Shown here: positions 1 through 9,155 of the stretch, in pieces
Position numbering within the stretch: position 1 is the stretch's first letter
Layout: the number at the start of each line of letters is the position of its first letter
Assembly (NCBI GenBank): GCA_050299855.1
Contig: JBNKWQ010000046.1
Location: 451,845-515,844, forward strand
Origin: Hahella sp050299855
GTDB lineage: Bacteria; Pseudomonadota; Gammaproteobacteria; Pseudomonadales; Oleiphilaceae
DNA length: 64,000 nt
Direction of reading: 5' to 3'
Program-made: the position numbers and the translations under genes
Notes under the pieces: generated by a model
What the model was told of the DNA's origin: nothing
Databases searched by the model: none
Seen by the model: only the letters and a program-made list of their open reading frames with translations

Positions 1-35
1 CTGCCGCGGAATATGGCGGCGCCTATGCTTGTCAT
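1..35 (-). CDS. rsxG: RsxG/RnfG electron transport subunit, N-terminal 11 codons only
   Basis: Only the start of the gene is inside the window. On the minus strand an ATG at 33-35 follows an AGGAGG ribosome binding site at 45-50, which lies inside the last codons of rsxD. Eleven codons (MTSIGAAIFRG) are readable before the edge. RsxG is the periplasm-facing, FMN-carrying subunit of the Rnf/Rsx complex, and rnfG normally follows rnfD. The identification therefore rests on position and the coupled start, not on sequence similarity. Confidence 0.6.
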   Translation of the reverse strand, partial: MTSIGAAIFRG

Positions 36-48
36 GAACGTCGCCCTC

Positions 49-1092
49 CTAATCGGCTTTCTTGATACCGCGGTGAGACTTGCGATGTCCGTAAGCCCGC
101 GGTTTGGTGTAGTAATCCAGGAATGGGGCGGCAAAGTTCATCAGCAGTACAGCAAAGGCCACGGCATCGGGGTAGCTGCCCCAGGTACGGATCACATAAA
201 CGAGTATGCCTATGCCTGCTCCGTAATACAGCTTGCCGAGTTTGCTGGTGGCTGCGGATACGGGATCCGTCGCGATAAAGAATGCCCCTAGCATGGTCGC
301 CCCAGCGAGCAAATGAATGCCGACCGGAGTATAGAGGTCAGCATCCCAGCCAAGAACCAGCGAGCAGATTGCCAGACATGCCAACATGCTGACCGGAATA
401 TGCCAACTGATAATTCTGCGCCATAAAAGCAATAAACCTCCTGCCAGAAAGCCCAGGTTGACCCACTCCCAACCAAGCGCATAGTGGGAGCCGAACACTG
501 GTAGAGCTGCCACATCTTCCTGGGTCAGCACGTCAATCTGATGTTTGTAGGTATCCAGGGGCGTGGCCATAGTGACGGCGTCAATGTCCAGGCCGCTGCC
601 GCTAAAAATATAATTCAGGGTGCTGACAAAATCTGGCGACGCGGATAATGGTGAGGGGGCAGCCCAGTGGGTGGTCATTTCCACTGGGAATGAGACCAGC
701 AGCAGCGCATAGCCCACCATGGCAGGGTTAAAAGGGTTGCTGCCCAGGCCGCCATAAAGCTGTTTGGAAATGATAATGGCAAACAATACACCCACCATTG
801 TTACCCACCAGGGCGAATAAGGTGGCAAAGCCAAGGCAAGTAAGACTGCGGTGACCAAGGCACTATAATCGCGCAGATAAAACAGCACGGGGCGCCTGCG
901 TAGTTTCAGAACCAACGCTTCGCTGGCCAAAGCAAGAATGCTGGCCCAGAAGATATTGATCAGCGTGCCCCAGCCAAAAAACCAGGTTAGGGCACAAAGG
1001 CCGGGTATTGTCGCCAACAAGACCCATTGCATGACTCTGGCTGTGCGATTCTGGCCGGTAAGATGGGGTGAGGTTACTTGAATAAATGCCAT
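49..1092 (-). CDS. rsxD: Electron transport complex subunit RsxD/RnfD
   Basis: This 347-residue integral membrane protein is the RnfD subunit of the Rnf/Rsx ion-translocating ferredoxin:NAD oxidoreductase-type complex, which also keeps SoxR reduced in enterics. It shows the usual chain of hydrophobic segments and the conserved stretch GSNPFNPAMVGYA near residues 118-129. The sequence VTMATPLD near 173-180 matches the family's covalent FMN site, so Thr177 is the likely flavinylated residue. The start codon directly abuts the rsxC stop codon with no gap, so the two are probably translationally coupled. Length is normal for the family. Confidence 0.95.
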   Translation of the reverse strand: MAFIQVTSPHLTGQNRTARVMQWVLLATIPGLCALTWFFGWGTLINIFWASILALASEALVLKLRRRPVLFYLRDYSALVTAVLLALALPPYSPWWVTMVGVLFAIIISKQLYGGLGSNPFNPAMVGYALLLVSFPVEMTTHWAAPSPLSASPDFVSTLNYIFSGSGLDIDAVTMATPLDTYKHQIDVLTQEDVAALPVFGSHYALGWEWVNLGFLAGGLLLLWRRIISWHIPVSMLACLAICSLVLGWDADLYTPVGIHLLAGATMLGAFFIATDPVSAATSKLGKLYYGAGIGILVYVIRTWGSYPDAVAFAVLLMNFAAPFLDYYTKPRAYGHRKSHRGIKKAD

Positions 1093-3585
1093 TTAGAGAT
1101 TTCCCCCGGCAGCTGTAAATGCCTTTTCCGCAGCAGTCACCCGTTCCCGGTTTTTTTCCACGGCACGGGTCAGCTTCGCTACTTTGTTGTCGTCCACGGG
1201 GGATTCAGCTTGAGCCTCCTCAAGCATGCCTTGCATCATGGCCAGTTTATCCTGGGCTTTGTCAATGTTGGCTTTTAGTGTATCCAGATCGGTATCTGGC
1301 TCTGCTTGCGCCGGACTCTCTGCTACCTGTTTTTTTACCAGGGCTTCCGCGTCACGATAAGCCTGTTCAGCTGCAGCCAGACGTTCCTGATTTTTCTCCA
1401 CGGCGCGCGTCAGTTTATCGATTTTTGCCTGGTCCGGTTCAGCTTCTGCTTTGGCTTCGTCCAGCATGCCTTGCATCAAGGCCAGTTTGTCCTGGGCTTT
1501 GCCAATTTGTCCCTGGAGTGTATCTAGATCTGGAAGTTCAGGTGTTTGGTTTGGTTGAGGGCTATCTGTGGTGCCTAGTGATGTTTTCAAATCTGCCAGT
1601 TTTTCCAGGGCTTTTGTCAGACTGGGTTGTAACTGCAGTGCTCTTTCAGGGTCTCTGATTTCGCAGTCACTAATTGCTTTGGTCAGGGTTGCGACCTTTT
1701 CTTCCTGACGCTTAAGTGCACGCTCAAGTTGTTCCTGGCTCTGGTCCTGCGATCCAGTCGGTTTTGCATCAGAACCTGGCGTAGCTGCCACAGTTTTGCT
1801 TGCTTCTTCCAAGGCAGTAATGGCCGCATCGAGTCTGACCTGATTTTTTGCGACGGCATTACGCAGTTTTTCCGTCATGTTCGACTGTTGGTTCTCGGCG
1901 TCTTGCAGGCTCTCCCTTACTTTGGCCAGTTTTTCTTCAGCCTTCTCGACATTCTGCTCCAGGGTTTTAATGTCAGGGAGCGCCGGTTGATTTCCTGTCG
2001 CGGCTGTGGAGGTGGTACCGGATGAAGCGGAGCTGGAGCCGGATTCTGCGAGTTGGCGTTTGGCCTGAGCGCGCTGCACAGCGGCTTCGACGGCTGCCTT
2101 CTTTGGATCAACAGGAGCAGTTACGGCGCTGGCTCTAGCCGCCTGCGCTGCAGCTGCGGCTTCTGCCCTGGCTTTCCGTTTAGCTTCTTTTTCTTCTTGT
2201 TCCCGTTGCAGTCGGGTCTGACGGAATTCAAACCGTTCTCTGGCCTTGTCAGACTTCAGTTGTTCCTGGTGCGCATTACGCACTTCACTTTTGGCAAAGC
2301 GATAATACTGGACCAGTGGAATACTGCTGGGGCAGACGTAGGAACAAGCGCCGCATTCGATGCAGTCAAACAGGTTGTACATCTCGGCTTTTTCAAATTC
2401 CTGAGCCTTGGAAAACCAGAATAATTGTTGCGGTAGTAGCTCTGCCGGGCATGCTTCAGCGCACATGCCGCAGCGTATGCAAGCCTGTTCGGGTGCCGGT
2501 GTGGGAAACTCCTGTTCAGTGGCCGCAAGAATACAGTTGGTTGTCTTAACCAGTGGAAGGTCAATATTGGGTAGTGCGAATCCCATCATCGGCCCACCCA
2601 TTAACACCCGTGATGCCCGGCCGCTTTCAAACCCTGCCTGCTCCAGCAGATGTCGCATGGGCGTGCCTATCAATACTTCAAAGTTACCGGGTTGAGTCAC
2701 CGCCGCACCTGTCACGGTCGTTACGCGGGAAATCAATGGTTCGCCATAACGAATAGCCCGAAATACTGCTGCTGCCGTACCCACGTTTTGGCACATAACG
2801 CCGATATCCGCCGGAATTTTTCGGTGCGGCACTTCCAGGCCAGTCAGTATTTTAACCAGCTGCTTTTCGCCACCGGATGGATATTTGGTAGGGATGACGA
2901 CAATCTCAACCCGAGTGTCAACGGCGGCCTTGCGTAAAGCAGCAATCGCTTCCGGCTTGTTGTCCTCGATGCCGATCAGGCATTCTTCAGGCTCTAGAAT
3001 ATAGGCCATGATCTCCAGGCCGCCGATTATTTCTGCGGCTCGCTCCCGCATCAGCCGGTCATCGGCGGTGATATAGGGTTCACATTCGGCGGCATTGAGA
3101 ATTAAGGCGTTAACTTTGTCATTACGGGGCGGATGCAGCTTGATTGCCGTAGGGAAACCGGCACCACCCAAGCCTGCAATACCGGCATGGCGTACCCGTT
3201 CAAGAATATCTTTTGGATCCAGCTCGCGGTAATTGCTGCAAGGTGTCAATGGGGCCCATTCATCGAGATGATCCGGTTCAAGTAGGATGCATTTGTCGGT
3301 AAGCCCCGACGGATGGGGAACCTGAAAGTCACCGATTTCAATAATAGTGCCGGAAGTGGGGGCATGGATAGATACGCTCACAGGGCCTACAGCCTCGGCA
3401 ATCATTTCACCTTTTTTTACCGTTTGACCGGGGATCACTATGGGATCTGCCGGCTGGCCGATATGTTGACTCAATGGCAGAATAAGGCGCGCAGGTATAC
3501 TACTGGGGCGAATGTCCTGCTGAGTAGACTGGTGCTTGTTTTCAGGCGGATGAATACCGCCGTGGAAATCCCAAATTTGTCTCAT
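1093..3585 (-). CDS. rsxC: Electron transport complex subunit RsxC/RnfC with repeated coiled tail
   Basis: RsxC is the large peripheral subunit thought to take electrons from NADH via FMN and Fe-S clusters. The N-terminal half has the glycine-rich GLGGAGFPT motif near residues 138-146 and a nucleotide-binding core. Two 4Fe-4S motifs follow near residues 369-379 (CIRCGMCAEAC) and 408-418 (CIECGACSYVC). From about residue 440 to the end the protein is a charged, Ala/Glu/Lys-rich coiled region. It contains repeated units; two clear ones start near residues 687 and 767 with LDTL....KAQDKLA.MQGML and share KLTRAVEKN, and two more diverged units lie upstream. At 830 residues it is on the long side. 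The gene overlaps rsxB by 4 bp. Confidence 0.95.
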   Translation of the reverse strand: MRQIWDFHGGIHPPENKHQSTQQDIRPSSIPARLILPLSQHIGQPADPIVIPGQTVKKGEMIAEAVGPVSVSIHAPTSGTIIEIGDFQVPHPSGLTDKCILLEPDHLDEWAPLTPCSNYRELDPKDILERVRHAGIAGLGGAGFPTAIKLHPPRNDKVNALILNAAECEPYITADDRLMRERAAEIIGGLEIMAYILEPEECLIGIEDNKPEAIAALRKAAVDTRVEIVVIPTKYPSGGEKQLVKILTGLEVPHRKIPADIGVMCQNVGTAAAVFRAIRYGEPLISRVTTVTGAAVTQPGNFEVLIGTPMRHLLEQAGFESGRASRVLMGGPMMGFALPNIDLPLVKTTNCILAATEQEFPTPAPEQACIRCGMCAEACPAELLPQQLFWFSKAQEFEKAEMYNLFDCIECGACSYVCPSSIPLVQYYRFAKSEVRNAHQEQLKSDKARERFEFRQTRLQREQEEKEAKRKARAEAAAAAQAARASAVTAPVDPKKAAVEAAVQRAQAKRQLAESGSSSASSGTTSTAATGNQPALPDIKTLEQNVEKAEEKLAKVRESLQDAENQQSNMTEKLRNAVAKNQVRLDAAITALEEASKTVAATPGSDAKPTGSQDQSQEQLERALKRQEEKVATLTKAISDCEIRDPERALQLQPSLTKALEKLADLKTSLGTTDSPQPNQTPELPDLDTLQGQIGKAQDKLALMQGMLDEAKAEAEPDQAKIDKLTRAVEKNQERLAAAEQAYRDAEALVKKQVAESPAQAEPDTDLDTLKANIDKAQDKLAMMQGMLEEAQAESPVDDNKVAKLTRAVEKNRERVTAAEKAFTAAGGNL

Positions 3586-4220
3586 GCTGCCTCTTGATCT
3601 TTAGTCGCCGGGCCTTTGGCAGCCGGATCTTGGCCGGTCTGGGGCTGATCTGTCGCAATAATTTGTGATTGTTTACCGATGTCTTGGCTCGGCCTATTCC
3701 AGGACCAGGTCCTGATAGTCCGGCCCAGAGGCACCATGTCAATACAGTCCACAGGGCAGGGTTCAACACAAAGATCGCAGCCGGTACATTCATCGACTAT
3801 GACCGTGTGCATCTGCTTGGCGGCGCCCAAAATAGCATCTACCGGGCAAGCCTGGATGCACTTGGTGCAGCCTATGCATTCATCTTCGCGGATATAGGCA
3901 ACGCGTTTGCCCTGGGTCTCCCCGTGTTCTTCATCCAAAGGGATCGGTTCAACATCAAGCAGGTCAGCCAGTGAGGCAATAGTGGTTTCGCCGCCGGGAG
4001 GGCATTTGTTTATGTCATCGCCATTGGCAATCGCTTCAGCATAGGGTCGGCAGCCGGGATACCCACATTGTCCGCATTGGGTCTGGGGCAGAATCGCATC
4101 GATCTGTTCGACCAATGGATTGCCTTCCACTTTAAAGTGCACTGAGGCAAAGCCCAGAATGGCACCAAAGGTAATAGCCAGGGCCAGCAGTGCCAGAATA
4201 GCAATAACGACAATACTCAT
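3582..4220 (-). CDS. rsxB: Electron transport complex subunit RsxB/RnfB
   Basis: RsxB is the membrane-anchored ferredoxin-like subunit of the Rnf/Rsx complex. An N-terminal hydrophobic helix (about residues 3-25) is followed by the 4Fe-4S domain with CGQCGYPGC. Two bacterial-type ferredoxin motifs then follow, CIGCTKCIQACP and CTGCDLCVEPCP, so all cluster-binding cysteines are present. The C-terminal 35-40 residues are hydrophilic and Gln/Ala-rich, as in many homologues. The gene is 9 bp downstream of rsxA and overlaps rsxC by 4 bp, consistent with one transcript. Confidence 0.96.
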   Translation of the reverse strand: MSIVVIAILALLALAITFGAILGFASVHFKVEGNPLVEQIDAILPQTQCGQCGYPGCRPYAEAIANGDDINKCPPGGETTIASLADLLDVEPIPLDEEHGETQGKRVAYIREDECIGCTKCIQACPVDAILGAAKQMHTVIVDECTGCDLCVEPCPVDCIDMVPLGRTIRTWSWNRPSQDIGKQSQIIATDQPQTGQDPAAKGPATKDQEAA

Positions 4221-4229
4221 ACGCAGGCC

Positions 4230-4811
4230 CTAAATATTTACCAGGCCGGTAAAGCCCAGAAACGCCAGGGACATTAAGCCGGCAGTAATCATCCCTATGG
4301 CGTTGCCCTTAAAGGGGGTCGGTACATCTGCCACGGCGATACGTTCACGCATGGCAGAGAATAGAATCAACACCAGGGAAAATCCCACCGCTGCTCCGAA
4401 GCCATAGAGAATGGATTCCATAAAGCCATTTTGTTTTTTGATATTCAATAGCGCCACACCCAGTACTGCACAGTTGGTGGTAATCAGTGGAAGGAAGATG
4501 CCCAGTACCCGATAGAGCAGAGGGCTGGTTTTATGTACCACCATCTCCGTGAATTGCACGACCACTGCAATGACCAATATAAAGGTAATGGTTTTCAGGT
4601 ACTCAACACCCAGGGGGGCCAGCAGGTATTCGTAAGCCATGTAGCTGCAGACCGAAGACAATGTCAGTACAAAAGTTGTCGCCAGTGACATCCCCAAGGC
4701 TGTCTCCAGCTTGTTGGAGACTCCCATGAATGGGCAAAGCCCCAGAAATTGCACGAGCACAAAGTTATTCACCAGTATGGTGCTGACGAGGATCAACAAA
4801 TACTCTGTCAT
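4230..4811 (-). CDS. rsxA: Electron transport complex subunit RsxA/RnfA
   Basis: This 193-residue polytopic membrane protein starts the rsx operon. It has six predicted hydrophobic helices and the family signatures NNFVLVQFLGLCPFMGVSNK near residues 15-34 and LPLITTNCAVLGVALLN near 107-123. These resemble the NqrE/RnfA family, whose cysteines coordinate an iron or Fe-S centre inside the membrane. Length and order (A-B-C-D-G) match the family. The operon promoter must lie in the 145 bp between this start and the metG stop. Confidence 0.96.
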   Translation of the reverse strand: MTEYLLILVSTILVNNFVLVQFLGLCPFMGVSNKLETALGMSLATTFVLTLSSVCSYMAYEYLLAPLGVEYLKTITFILVIAVVVQFTEMVVHKTSPLLYRVLGIFLPLITTNCAVLGVALLNIKKQNGFMESILYGFGAAVGFSLVLILFSAMRERIAVADVPTPFKGNAIGMITAGLMSLAFLGFTGLVNI

Positions 4812-4857
4812 GGGTAGTTTTGCTCTTTCGTTACTGAATTACCGAAATGCTGGAGAT

Positions 4858-4910
4858 TAGCGTGCACCTTTATTGAATCTAATGTATCTAAAGAAACAAG
4901 GAGCACGCTA
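4858..4910. other. Long-loop inverted repeat upstream of rsxA
   Basis: Perfect 8-bp arms TAGCGTGC (4858-4865) and GCACGCTA (4903-4910) flank a 37-nt AT-rich loop in the metG/rsxA intergenic region. The repeat lies about 50 bp upstream of the rsxA start. It could be a regulatory element for the rsx operon or chance; no T-tract is present, so it is not a standard terminator. Confidence 0.3.
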
Positions 4911-4956
4911 TTCTGCGGGCGCACATTATAGCGTAATTGTCCGGCTTTTGGTTGAC

Positions 4957-6981
4957 CTACATCACCCTCATGCCTGGCTGGGCACCGCTATCGGGCTGCA
5001 AAAGCCAGATATCCTTTCCACCTGGTCCGGCTGCTAATACCATGCCTTCCGACATGCCAAACTTCATTTTACGTGGTTTCAGATTGGCCACCATGACAGT
5101 TAATCGGCCAATCAGGTCATTTGGTGCATAAGCGGACTTAATGCCTGCGAACACTTGCTTTTGCTGCTCACCCAGGTCCAGGGTCAGTTTTAGCAGCTTG
5201 TCGGCACCATCCACATGCTCGGCGTTAACGATTTTGGCGATGCGCAAATCCACCTTGGCAAAGTCGCTGAATTCGATTTCTGCAGGTGCCTCTAATTCTT
5301 TTGTCTTCTTGCTGGCCGCCTTAGGCTTGGCAGCAGGCTTTTCCTTAGATGATTCCACCATGGCTGTAATGTCTTTTGGATCAACTCTGCTCATCATGGG
5401 TTTGAAACCATTAATTTCATGATTCAGTAGTGGCTTGGGAGTATTGGTCCAGTCCAAATCAGTGTTGAGATACTCAGCAGTTTTCTGCGCCAGTGCAGGC
5501 AGGACTGGGGTCAGATAGGTCATCAGGAAATAAAACATGTTGATGCCGGTGGAGCAGACATCCAGGACTTCCTGTTCTTTGCCTTCTTCTTTGACTAAGC
5601 GCCAGGGGGCTTTTTCGTCGATATAGGCGTTGGCGATATCCGCCAGGGCCATAATGTCGCGTATGGCGCGACCGAACTCTCGGTTTTCGTAGGCTTCTGC
5701 AATGCTATCGGATTGGGCTGTGAATTGGGCCAGTAGCTCAGGTTCAGTAACCTGGGCCGAGAGCGTGCCGCCTGTCTCACCGAAGAACTTGGCGCAGCGG
5801 CTGGCAATGTTGACCAATTTGCCCACCAGGTCTGAATTTACCCGTGCGGTGAAATCCTGCAGATTAAGGTCCAGGTCATCCACATTGGCATTGAGCTTGG
5901 CTGCATAGTAATAACGCAGGTATTCAGGGTTCAGATGGTCGAGGTAAGTCTTCGCCATGATGAATGTGCCACGGGATTTGGACATTTTCTTGCCGTCTAC
6001 CGTCACATAACCGTGTGCCCAAACCGCCGAAGGTGTTCTGAATTCGGAGACGCTCAACATGGCAGGCCAGAACAGGGCGTGAAAGTTGATAATATCCTTA
6101 CCGATGAAGTGGTAGAGCTCGGTTGTTGAGCCTACTTTCCAATATTCATCGAAGTCGAGGTCTTCGCGGCGGTCACAGAGATTCTTGAAACTCGCCATAT
6201 AGCCGATAGGGGCATCCAACCAGACATAGAAGTACTTGCCGGGCTCATCCGGAATTTCAAATCCAAAATAAGGGGCATCGCGGGAGATATCCCACTCCTG
6301 CAACCCGGCATCCAGCCATTCGGCCAGCTTGTTGGCAACTTGTGGTTGCAGCGTTCCGCTGCGCGTCCATTCCTTGAGAAAATCCTGGAAGTCCGGCAGC
6401 TTGAAGAAGAAATGAGTGGAATCCTTGCTGATCGGCGTCGCGCCGGAAATGGCTGAACGTGGATTAATCAGCTCCGCAGGGGAATAGGTGGCCCCACAGG
6501 CTTCACAGTTGTCGCCGTATTGATCTTCGGTTTTACATTTGGGGCAGGTACCCTTGATGAACCGGTCCGCTAGAAACAGTTCCTTTTCCGGGTCATAGGC
6601 TTGGGTAATTTCGCGGGTAGCGATGTGCCCCTTGTCGCGGCATGCCTTGTAGATGAATTCGGACAAGACGCGATTTTCTTCCGAGTGAGTGGAATAGTAG
6701 TTGTCAAACTCAATCAGAAAGTCGGCAAAGTCACGGCGATGATCTTCATTCACCTGCTCGATCAGTTGTTCTGAGGTCAGCGACATCTGCTCTGCTTTAA
6801 GCATGATGGCCGTACCGTGGGCATCATCGGCGCAGACGTAGGTGCATTGATGTCCCCGTGCTTTCTGGAACCGAACCCAGATATCAGTCTGAATGTATTC
6901 CAGCAAGTGCCCGAGGTGGATGGGCCCATTGGCGTAGGGAAGTGCGCTGGTAACGAGAATCTTTCTTGGCTGACCGGACAT
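4957..6981 (-). CDS. metG: Methionyl-tRNA synthetase
   Basis: This cytoplasmic class I aminoacyl-tRNA synthetase charges tRNA-Met. The Rossmann domain has the HIGH-type motif HLGH at residues 22-25 and an intact KMSKS motif (DGKKMSKSRG). The zinc knuckle has CPKC and CEAC pairs, typical of the long MetG form. The C-terminal part (about residues 565-674) is the dimerising OB-fold tRNA-binding domain starting with FSDFAKVDLRIAKI. At 674 residues it is full length. It is transcribed away from mrp, sharing a 377-bp divergent intergenic region; metG/mrp adjacency is common in gammaproteobacteria. Confidence 0.97.
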   Translation of the reverse strand: MSGQPRKILVTSALPYANGPIHLGHLLEYIQTDIWVRFQKARGHQCTYVCADDAHGTAIMLKAEQMSLTSEQLIEQVNEDHRRDFADFLIEFDNYYSTHSEENRVLSEFIYKACRDKGHIATREITQAYDPEKELFLADRFIKGTCPKCKTEDQYGDNCEACGATYSPAELINPRSAISGATPISKDSTHFFFKLPDFQDFLKEWTRSGTLQPQVANKLAEWLDAGLQEWDISRDAPYFGFEIPDEPGKYFYVWLDAPIGYMASFKNLCDRREDLDFDEYWKVGSTTELYHFIGKDIINFHALFWPAMLSVSEFRTPSAVWAHGYVTVDGKKMSKSRGTFIMAKTYLDHLNPEYLRYYYAAKLNANVDDLDLNLQDFTARVNSDLVGKLVNIASRCAKFFGETGGTLSAQVTEPELLAQFTAQSDSIAEAYENREFGRAIRDIMALADIANAYIDEKAPWRLVKEEGKEQEVLDVCSTGINMFYFLMTYLTPVLPALAQKTAEYLNTDLDWTNTPKPLLNHEINGFKPMMSRVDPKDITAMVESSKEKPAAKPKAASKKTKELEAPAEIEFSDFAKVDLRIAKIVNAEHVDGADKLLKLTLDLGEQQKQVFAGIKSAYAPNDLIGRLTVMVANLKPRKMKFGMSEGMVLAAGPGGKDIWLLQPDSGAQPGMRVM

Positions 6982-7358
6982 ATGACCTTTCCGTAGTGGG
7001 GTGGACTCAACTCAACTGTTGCAATGGAATGTGGCAGGCAAGTCTCCACCCATAGACCTGTCTGCAATCCAGGATGCACTCAGTCGCACACCCTGCTTAA
7101 TAAATGGTGCGCTATGATAGCGTCCTGACGGCAATTTTTCACCCGTACCAACACTAAATGCTTTCCTGGCGATGCAAGTACCATACTAAAACGGTATAGT
7201 ATTGCCGCTGACGTACTGCAATGGCGATGTTTGATGTGTGGTCTGCCGTTTGCAAGCATGTAGCTCCACCGTCAACGATATACACTGGATCTGATCTATT
7301 TTAATGACTGGGTATCCTCATGGCGCTGAGCCGGGGGCCTTTCAATGCGGAGATATAA
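6982..7358. promoter_or_regulatory. Divergent intergenic region metG / mrp with an inverted repeat
   Basis: These 377 bp hold the promoters of metG (minus) and mrp (plus) and no credible ORF. The clearest structure is an inverted repeat with arms ATACTA (7183-7188) and TAGTAT (7197-7202), within GTACCATACTAAAACGG, which may be an operator. I could not fix -35/-10 elements with confidence. Confidence 0.4.
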
Positions 7359-8456
7359 ATGGCTGCCATTAACAGAGCTGAAGTCGAAAGCGCGATCAAG
7401 GAGTATCTGGACCCTTACCTAAAAGCAGATTTGTTTACTGTCGGCGCCGTAAAATCGCTGGAAATAGAGGGTGCCGATGTCAGTTTGAAGGTTGAGCTGG
7501 GTTATCCGGCCGCAGGTATTGCCGGCGGATTGAAGCAGATTGTCTCTACTGCGATTGAAGATTGTGAAGGCGTGGAAAACGCCAAAATTGAAGTGACCTG
7601 GAAGATTGATCCTCACCAGGCCCAGAAAAATCTGCCCGCGGTAGGCAAGATAAAAAACATTATTGCAGTAGCCTCCGGTAAGGGCGGGGTGGGTAAATCC
7701 ACCACGGCCGTCAATCTGGCGCTGGCGTTACATAAAGAGGGGGCCAAGGTGGGTATCCTTGATGCCGATATATATGGCCCCAGCCAGGGTATGATGTTGG
7801 GAGTGCCCGAAGGTTCTCGCCCGGAAGTAAAGGACAATCAGTATTTTATTCCCCTCAAAGCTCATGGCATTCAGGTAATGTCCATGGCTTTTCTGGTGAC
7901 GGATAAGACACCCATGGTCTGGCGTGGTCCTATGGTCAGTGGTGCATTACAGCAGCTGCTGACGCAAAGTTTATGGGATGACCTGGACTACCTGATTGTG
8001 GATATGCCGCCCGGCACAGGTGATATTCAACTGACGCTGGCGCAGAAAGTTCCGGTCACCGGTGCGGTCATTGTCACTACGCCACAGGACATTGCTTTAC
8101 TTGATTGCAAGAAGGGCATTGAGATGTTCCGTAAAGTGGAAATTCCTGTGCTGGGTGTAGTTGAAAACATGAGCATTCACATCTGCAGCAACTGCGGACA
8201 CCACGAACCTCTCTTCGGCGAAGGTGGCGGACATCGAGTCTCTGAAGAATATGGCACTGAGCTGTTGGGCCAGTTACCGCTGCATATGACCATTCGTGAA
8301 CAAACGGATTCCGGCACGCCTTCTCTGGCGGCAGAGCCTGATTCAGAAGTCAGCCTGATCTACCGTGATATCGCCCGCAAACTGGGTGCCGGGTTGTCTC
8401 AGCGCGCAAAAAATCAGGCGCAGATGTTCCCGGAAATTATTGTTAAGGCGGATTAA
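7359..8456 (+). CDS. apbC: Iron-sulfur cluster carrier ATPase Mrp/ApbC
   Basis: This P-loop NTPase of the Mrp/NBP35 family carries and transfers 4Fe-4S clusters in the cytoplasm. An N-terminal FSCA (DUF59) domain covers about residues 1-85. The ParA-like ATPase domain follows, with the deviant Walker A GKGGVGKS at 107-114. Its later motifs include DADIYGPSQ and the IVDMPPGTGDIQ segment. The cluster-binding CSNC pair lies near residue 270. At 365 residues it is normal. The ATG follows a GGAG ribosome binding site. Confidence 0.95.
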   Translation: MAAINRAEVESAIKEYLDPYLKADLFTVGAVKSLEIEGADVSLKVELGYPAAGIAGGLKQIVSTAIEDCEGVENAKIEVTWKIDPHQAQKNLPAVGKIKNIIAVASGKGGVGKSTTAVNLALALHKEGAKVGILDADIYGPSQGMMLGVPEGSRPEVKDNQYFIPLKAHGIQVMSMAFLVTDKTPMVWRGPMVSGALQQLLTQSLWDDLDYLIVDMPPGTGDIQLTLAQKVPVTGAVIVTTPQDIALLDCKKGIEMFRKVEIPVLGVVENMSIHICSNCGHHEPLFGEGGGHRVSEEYGTELLGQLPLHMTIREQTDSGTPSLAAEPDSEVSLIYRDIARKLGAGLSQRAKNQAQMFPEIIVKAD

Positions 8457-8546
8457 CAGATTCACGTGCCCTGATACTTGGTCAAACTACATACTTCCAG
8501 TATCATGGCGCGCTTATTCAGGTAACGGTGTAACGCGAGTAACAAG

Positions 8547-9113
8547 ATGACGATTAAAGCAGATAAGTGGATTCGTAAAATGTCTCAGGAACACGGCATG
8601 ATTGAGCCGTTTCAGGATGGGCAGGTAAGAGAATCAGACAAAGGCAAGCTGATCTCCTACGGCAATTCCAGCTACGGATATGACGTCCGCTGCAGCAACG
8701 AATTCAAAATCTTCACTAATGTACATTCCGCGACCGTAGATCCTAAGGCTTTCGATTCCAAAAGCTTCGTCGATTTTGTCGGCGATGTCTGCATCATTCC
8801 CCCTAATTCATTTGCACTGGCACGCACAGTGGAGTACTTCCGTATTCCTCGTAACGTGCTGACGATTTGTTTAGGTAAATCCACCTACGCGCGTTGCGGC
8901 ATTATCGTTAACGTCACGCCGCTGGAACCTGAATGGGAAGGACATGTGACCCTGGAATTCTCCAACACCACTAATTTGCCTGCCAAAATATACGCCAATG
9001 AAGGTGTTGCCCAGATGCTGTTCTTTGAATCTGACGAGGTTTGTGAAGTCAGCTACAAAGACCGCGGCGGTAAGTATCTGGGCCAAACCGGCGTAACTCT
9101 GCCTAAAGCATGA
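8547..9113 (+). CDS. dcd: dCTP deaminase
   Basis: Dcd deaminates dCTP to dUTP, supplying dUMP for thymidylate synthesis. The 188-residue sequence is full length. It carries the trimeric dUTPase-fold signatures, including SSYGYDVRC near residues 43-51, the GKSTYARCG segment near 109-117, and the active-site PLEPEWEGHVTLE segment with its conserved glutamate. It ends in the usual GKYLGQTG region. The gene lies 90 bp after mrp in the same orientation, as in many gammaproteobacteria. Confidence 0.96.
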   Translation: MTIKADKWIRKMSQEHGMIEPFQDGQVRESDKGKLISYGNSSYGYDVRCSNEFKIFTNVHSATVDPKAFDSKSFVDFVGDVCIIPPNSFALARTVEYFRIPRNVLTICLGKSTYARCGIIVNVTPLEPEWEGHVTLEFSNTTNLPAKIYANEGVAQMLFFESDEVCEVSYKDRGGKYLGQTGVTLPKA

Positions 9114-9155
9114 TCTTCTCGACAGTAAATTGGGGCCCCAAATTAGTATGGCTAC

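Noticed and set aside
1119..1658. A 179-codon plus-strand ORF in the rsxC tail
   Set aside because: It is antisense to the repeated coiled-coil tail of RsxC and inherits its repeats from it.
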